Source of the DNA: Nannochloris sp. 'desiccata'
Taxonomy: Eukaryota; Chlorophyta; Trebouxiophyceae; Chlorellales; Chlorellaceae
NCBI GenBank assembly: GCA_019044685.2
Contig: JAGTXX020000014.1
Location: 992,001 to 1,056,000 of the forward strand
DNA length: 64,000 nucleotides
Direction of reading: 5' to 3'
The notes beneath the pieces are model-generated. The model searched no databases. It was not told where the DNA came from and saw nothing but the letters and a program-made list of their open reading frames with translations. The first letter of the stretch is position 1, and every line of letters begins with the position of its first letter. The translations under genes and the position numbers were made by a program. This document shows, piece by piece, positions 58,666-64,000 of the stretch.

Positions 58666-61485
58666 ATGCGGTTAAAGCAGATCAGGGCATTGCTATGTGT
58701 TCTATGCGTCTATGTACATGGTATGATAACCGTGTGAGATTTGCAAGCACATCTATAAAATATTCTTGCCTTTATCCATGATGTTCTTAATCACCGTGGG
58801 TTGTGATCTCTTTGTCCCTAACTTTCCCTTAAATTCCATTGCTCTTTTCTTTATCCAGTGACGTACGCTCTCTCAACCACAAACCCGACAACTGATACTT
58901 TTCCAGCTGTTTTCCTCCATCTCAGCGATATTCACGTCTCCACCAACTCTGAAAAATATTTCAAAAAATTCGGCGACCGCCAAGGCGACTTGAAATTATT
59001 TTCTGAATATCTACTGAATAGAATCGCGCCAAGAGCTCTCATCATCACAGGAGATCTCACAGATTCTAAAGATTACTATGGTGCTGGTATCCAGCAAGAA
59101 ATTGAATGGCAGGAGTACAGACAAATTTTACAAGATTTTACTGATCTTGGAGGTGTCCCTTTAGAGAATATTTTAGATCACCGAGGAAACCATGATGGAT
59201 TTAATCGAGTAGGTCTACGTGGGAGTGATGCCGACTATTTTGCAACATATAGTGCGAGTGGGATACGTGGAGATGCTGCAAAAAGAGTATGGGCTCATCT
59301 TGTAGTGTCCTCCTCTTCAGAAATTGTAGAAGATAATAAGAACGATGATTCGAGTTCTTTATCTACCCTATTTACACTGGACGAATGGAAAGCAGCTGTA
59401 GACAAGCAGCAGAAGAAGGATGTATATAAACTCTGCCCATCAACTATATTGCTTGGACTAGATTTCTCAGAGGAGCCTGCATTTAAGAATCCAATAAACT
59501 TTCTCGGGCATGCTGGAGCTGATGTCCCCGATGAGATTCGAAGTGAAATTTTAAAAATAAATAAAGAAATAGAACAGTACTGTACCCAACGTGCTTTTTC
59601 TAAAACCAGTTCTTCTTTTCTTCCTATCATTTCGTACGGTCATTACCCTTTATCGACTATTCATCACCACTCGAAAAATAAATTCAAGGAAATGTTTTTC
59701 CAGGCTATGGACAGCATGCACAGCATGCAGGGGGCAGTACAAGCTTTGGTAGATGTTGGTACTACATCCTATTGGTCTGGACATTTACATACTGAGTTTG
59801 GAGAAAGACTACATAGAGCACACTTTCTTCCTAACACTACGAGTTGTTGTTTAGATGCGACTCCAAGCAGTGGTCATCAGCAGAAGATGATGGTTGAGCT
59901 CGAAACTGGAGCGTGGAAAGATGATCGACGTTTTAGAATTGCAGCTATAGACGGCGGTGCAATGTCATTTACTGATCTCTACCTGCACACTGCAAGTTCA
60001 CCTAATATGAGTCATAGAAGGAAAGATGGACCACAGCGTGAGCAGCAGGATTGGGTTGACCATTTTGAAAAGAATGGTTGGGGTGTAACTGTAGCTGATG
60101 CTGATGCGTTGGTTGTAGAGAACGTAGCATTGCTGACGTGGCCAGTAGATGCTAGGTATTCTCCACAACCAGCTGTTAAGGAGGATAGTTATAAGGAAGG
60201 AACTGTGAGAGTCTTGGTGTTTTCTTTTTGTGATGATGACAAGGACAAGGACACACGTGTTAAAAATACAGAGAGTATAGAGGTAGAGGTCGATGCGTAT
60301 CTACCTGACGGGACACCTCTGTTGAGTGCATCTTTAGAGATGCAGCAAAGTGATTTGCAGCAGCACCAGGAGAAGCCTTTTAAATCGTTGTTTAGAAAGA
60401 AAGAAGAAAATAATATTAGAAAGACGATGAGCTCACGGTCTCCCAAATTATTCACCGCTGCACCTGCAGTGACTGTTTCTTGTGGTGCTTCTCAACCTGA
60501 TGGTGGATGCGTACCTCCTGCTGAGTTTGTAGGGGTCCAGGTAACTATTAAATCAGGACGGTCTTCGATAGGACGTGCTATTGAAGAGGTCTCTCAAAAA
60601 TGGCCGGTGGCTCTCTCGTGTGCTCCACTTCTGGAAAATAAAAAACAGCAGCGATGCTGGCTTGCTCCTGCACTGAATACACCTGCTCCAATGGGCCTTA
60701 CTTGGCTTGAGTGGTTTGTCTTACTCGTCAATGTGCCTGTCCTTTTGCATGCATTTTTCCTTTTAGCATGGACGGGGTATATTGTTTTCTTTTTAATTTT
60801 TCCTCGAAAACTTTCTCAAAACAAATTATCAAAACTCATTACGTCTTTACATATTAAAAACAACTTGTCATCTACATTCAGTTTTCGTATTTTCCATCAG
60901 ATTACGTGGCCTTTTAAAAGTTTACTTTTAATTGCGAGCGTGACCTCAGCATGGCAAACAATTTTGCTGTTTTCTTTTTATATACTATTATGTCCTCTCT
61001 ATTTTACATATTTACATGATGATGCTGCATCTACTATCCCAGCAGCTATATTTTCTTTTGGAATTTTGGGGAAATTTGCCTCTCCTGAAGGCAGTTATGA
61101 TGCCAAGTGGCAATTCCTGGCGACGCCAGATACCTTGCCTGTTGCTATTGCAAATTTAGGTTGCGGTATTATTCCTTTGACTTTATGGGTTTCTTGTGTT
61201 GTTGGAACGCATGTTCTTGAAGCTACTGAAGAGATGAACAAGGTTAAAAAAAGCAAAGAACGTGAAAAGAAGTTATTTTCGTTGCCGCAACTTCTTTCTT
61301 TATTTTTGATTCTGTTTGTCAACTATATGTTGATTTATAGGCACTTGTTTGTGTTTTTAGGTCCTTTGACCATCGTATTATCTCCTGGTGTTGCATGGAT
61401 GATACCCTTGGCTGTAGCTCTGGCAATAGGAGTGGGGAGATCTCGAAGAGTTGAAGCTAGGGAGCTGGCAGAGAAAATGAAATGA
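58666..61485 (+). CDS. TMEM62-like membrane metallophosphoesterase
   Basis: Exons 58666-58720 (MRLKQIRALLCVLCVYVH, a signal peptide) and 58859-61485 encode 893 residues; the intron has GTATGA...ATCCAG borders. The calcineurin-like phosphoesterase domain (about 36-330) has all metal-binding motifs in order: HLSDIHVS, ITGDLTD, HRGNHDGF, YGHYPLS and SGHLHTEFG. A beta-rich, secreted-type region follows. From about residue 620 there are five to six TM helices (for example LEWFVLLVNVPVLLHAFFLL, LPVAIANLGCGIIPLTLWVS and LSLFLILFVNYMLIY). This order (secreted phosphoesterase, Ig-like part, TM bundle) is that of TMEM62 and its plant homologues. The enzyme domain would be lumenal or extracellular. Substrate unknown. 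A strong hairpin starts 6 bp after the stop. Confidence 0.9.
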
Positions 61486-61490
61486 AAAAT

Positions 61491-61515
61491 GTCGTTACAT
61501 GAAAAATGTAACGAC
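61491..61515 (+). repeat. Perfect 10-bp hairpin in the 3' UTR
   Basis: GTCGTTACAT and ATGTAACGAC are perfect inverted copies around a 5-base A-rich loop (GAAAA), 6 bp after the TMEM62-like stop codon. It could stabilise or mark the 3' end of the mRNA. Confidence 0.8.
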
Positions 61516-61610
61516 GCTGCTGCAAAAGTGCACTTGTTTTATATCTAACTGTCTTTTTTTAAATATTCTTTTTTGATATGTTGTAATTTTCTATACCCGT
61601 TATGAAGGTC

Positions 61611-61704
61611 TAGAGCGGATGCTCTCTGCCTGAGGTCGTTGGGCTAACGAAAGAGAAATAGCGTCAAGCTAAGACTGCGCCGAGGAAAGCAGAGACTTTT
61701 TTTT
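61611..61704 (+). ncRNA. Possible small structured RNA ending in T8
   Basis: Between two + genes, TCTCTGC (61623-61629) pairs with GCAGAGA (61689-61695), enclosing a CGTT/AACG hairpin (61637-61649). The element ends just before T8 (61697-61704), like a Pol III terminator. No tRNA cloverleaf, A/B box or known snoRNA box set could be confirmed. Confidence 0.25.
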
Positions 61705-61855
61705 GTGTCTCCAGGCAAAGCTATATTTTATTAAATTCTCACACATCAGACCTAATCATCAAACGTTTTTGATATTAAAATTCTAGGCAGTTATACCTGT
61801 ATAGAACAGGGCCTTACAAAATCAAATTCCTAACATTTGTGCTGCAATTGCCAAA

Positions 61856-63726
61856 ATGTTGGGTCCTAAGAAAGGCAAGTTTCTCGCGTAGCTTTATTTA
61901 TCCCAGATCTGTACCTCTTGATTACTTCTATTTATTATTCTCTGCTGCAGGGAAAGGCCTCAAGCTCGGGGGCACAGCCCAAGCTCCTGGAGGTGGTGCT
62001 CTTCTGAAACCCGGTGGAGCGAGCTTGCCTTCTCGTCCACTTGGAGGAGGTGCACAGGGACCAGGTCTTCCTCGTGGAAGCCTGAAATCCTCTGCTGCCA
62101 CTGAGAAAGAAGATGATGGCTTTGATGCAGATGATTGGTTCAAGGTTAGTGAGAGAGTTTTATAATTTCCCTGTTTTAGCGCCAAGCTGCGCGTTACCAA
62201 AATAAATCCCAAGCCTTTTCTAATGCACCCCTCCTTCTCTGAATGTTTACCCCCTTCTGCAGGACTATGAAATCGATCCAGAAGATGTAGATGATGACCA
62301 ATCCCCTTCTCAATCAGCTGCAAAACAAGCGAGCTGTCCAAACCTTCTGCAGAGCGACCAAGATAATAATGAAGACGAGATTATCGACATTATGAACAAA
62401 GTGCCTCCTAGGGCTGTGGAGCATCAGCAGCCCCCGTTTGGTTCTTTGGAGACGTCTGCAGCTGACAACAAAGAGCTTGGTGCAAAAGAATCACCTTCTT
62501 CTGAAGGACAGCAGCAGAAGCTTGGAGAGGAGAGCGCTGCTGCTGACGAACAAATGGAGTGCGAGGTCTCCTCTGAGGAGAAGGTAGAAGAAGAAGAGAA
62601 CGGTACCGTAGACATCATCAACAGTAAAACTGCTGATGCTACTGAAGCCGCTCTAAATGATGCTCAACGAAAGCAACTCAGCTCGGACGACGATCTCGGC
62701 TCTCTCTTTGGAGAGGAAGACGACAACGAAGAAGATGAGGTGATGATTGAAACCCCTCCTTCGGAAAAGGCTACAGCTGCTGCAGCTACTCCTCTTCCTG
62801 CTCCTAATCCTTCTCCTCCTAAAGAGCTTTCTTCCTTCCAGTTCCCTACTTTAACTAGTGCCAAACACTTGCCCAACAACAACAGGCCCCGTGTTCCTAG
62901 CAGGCTGGGACCTGGTCGCTCTCCTCCTCTCCCTGCAGCTGCTACAGCACCTCCTACAGCGCCCGTACATGCCGCTAAAGCTGCCATAAACAATATCAAT
63001 GAGAGAATCTCCCCTCTGTTTCCTTCTGCGACCACGAAGTCTCCTGCCCTTGCTTCTGAACTTCTTGCTGGCAATAAGCAACTTGCTGCTGCTGGTGGTG
63101 GTGATGTCACTGGCACGCCTACCCCCATCACTCCTGCAGGAGGAATTCAAGCACGAAGTGGAGCTGCAATTACTCCTGGAACTGCCACCCCATTTCTTAC
63201 TGCTACTACTGTAGAGAAGGCTGCTCCTGCTGCAGCTAAAGCAGCAGCAGCGGCAACACCTCAAACCGCTGCAGCTGCTTCCCCCGCAGCTCCTCCTCCT
63301 CCTCCTCCAGCTCCTCCTTCTTCTGCAGCAGCGCTGGATATCGACGACGCTCTTTTAGAAATCGACTTTTCTGTGCGTGGTGACAAGTTTCTCAGCTCTT
63401 TAGAAGATGAAGAGGCAGCTACCCAGGAAGCTCTTGCCACACCCACTGCCAAAAAAGTATTCTCTCTGAGCACCTCTGTCGCCGCTGCTGGAGTGGAAAC
63501 AGAGTCGTTGTCTAAAAAACTTGAAGAATTAGAAGTTAATCTTACTATGACGCGTCTGAGATATGCTTTAGATACTGTAGAGGCAACTGTGATGGGGGCT
63601 ATTTTGCTTGGTAGTGGGGTTGGTAAAGAGAATACAAGTGGAGAGAGCAGTGCTGCTGCTGCTGCTGCTGCTGCAGGTGGAGTGGTAAACGAAGAAGAAG
63701 CTATGGAGATAGATATTATGGACTAG
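61856..63726 (+). CDS. Unrecognised acidic, low-complexity protein
   Basis: Exons 61856-61874 (19 nt, MLGPKK), 61951-62144 and 62263-63726 encode 558 residues. The first intron uses a GC donor (AAG/GCAAGT) and CTGCAG acceptor; without it the ATG frame stops after ten codons. The N-terminus is Gly/Pro-rich, followed by DDGFDADDWFKDYEIDPEDVDDD, which looks like a short conserved acidic motif (written here in part from both exons). Long Glu/Ser and Ala/Pro runs follow. A predicted coiled-coil helix near residues 480-525 (ESLSKKLEELEVNLTMTRL) is the only ordered part. The acidic, repetitive composition suggests a nuclear or scaffold protein, but I recognise no family. Confidence 0.7.
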
Positions 63727-64000
63727 CAGAAGCCTTTACTACTTCCAGTCAATCATAAACATACTAGTAGAATATAGATACAGATAGTCTCTTGCGCTGT
63801 TTAATTGCTTTTTTCCCCTTTTTCGACCCCCGTCCCCCATCCATCGAGACCTTTTCTTCCAGAACCTGTTTTATCGATTCTATATCTAATACTGAACATT
63901 CACGAACAGCAAAAAGTGAAATTTGAATATCACAGGTGTGCACAGGAAAACGTGTAAAGCAATATTAGTACACCGAATTAGAAAAAACAGCATACACAAA
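63727..64000. other. 3' flank at window end
   Basis: AT-rich sequence after the stop of the last gene. No ORF or RNA gene recognised before the edge. Confidence 0.35.

Overview
The window is nuclear DNA from a compact-genome eukaryote, most likely a green alga (chlorophyte). Green-lineage evidence includes a KT-group triose-phosphate/nucleotide-sugar-type translocator very close to land-plant members, a plastid DUF2232 membrane protein, a NiaP/OCT-type transporter of plant type, a P5CS-type glutamyl-phosphate reductase, a B3/ePHD protein, and several N-termini that look like plastid transit peptides. A Picochlorum/Nannochloris-like trebouxiophyte would fit the density (29 genes in 64 kb), moderate GC and few introns, but the genus is a guess. 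Introns are short (about 70-190 bp), use GTAAG/GTATG...CAG, and sit almost only at the 5' ends of genes. Two have GC-AG borders.

Layout. 1-6.5 kb: divergent BMS1 (-, cut by the window edge) and UTP25 (+), both small-subunit processome proteins, both carrying apparent frameshifts. 6.6-15.3 kb: small and lineage-specific genes: a hypothetical, a GPI-anchored Cys/Pro-rich protein, a four-TM protein, a multi-TM protein, a secreted LPMO-like copper enzyme with a proline-rich tail, and a plastid-type GNAT. 15.8-28.7 kb (all +): a plastidic/Golgi-type translocator, a METTL21-like methyltransferase, a 1718-residue WAC/DDT/PHD/WHIM chromatin-remodelling subunit, and an ePHD protein with two B3-like domains. 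29-33.8 kb (-): DUF2232 and an NhaC-type antiporter with a secreted ectodomain. 33.8-36 kb: the largest gene-free stretch, rich in AGCGCTG palindromes. 36-45 kb: eIF3L, an EamA transporter, glutamyl-phosphate reductase, and an RRM protein with a prion-like tail. 45.4-53.1 kb: a SAP plus inactive RNase Z-like protein, glucosidase I (GH63), and adenylosuccinate lyase, head to head with thymidylate kinase (53.2 kb). 54.3-63.7 kb: a tail-anchored TPR-like plastid protein, an SRPBCC protein, a NiaP-like MFS carrier, a TMEM62-like phosphoesterase and a low-complexity acidic protein.

Functional links are those of head-to-head gene pairs: BMS1/UTP25 (ribosome biogenesis), ADSL/TMPK (purine and dTTP supply, ATGs 111 bp apart) and RRM/SAP-RNase Z-like (both RNA-related). 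Two chromatin genes also lie in tandem. No tRNA, rRNA, CRISPR or transposase gene was recognised. The best candidates for something undescribed are the SAP-fused RNase Z pseudoenzyme and the ePHD + tandem-B3 protein. Splice sites, domains and frameshifts were read by eye, with no database search.
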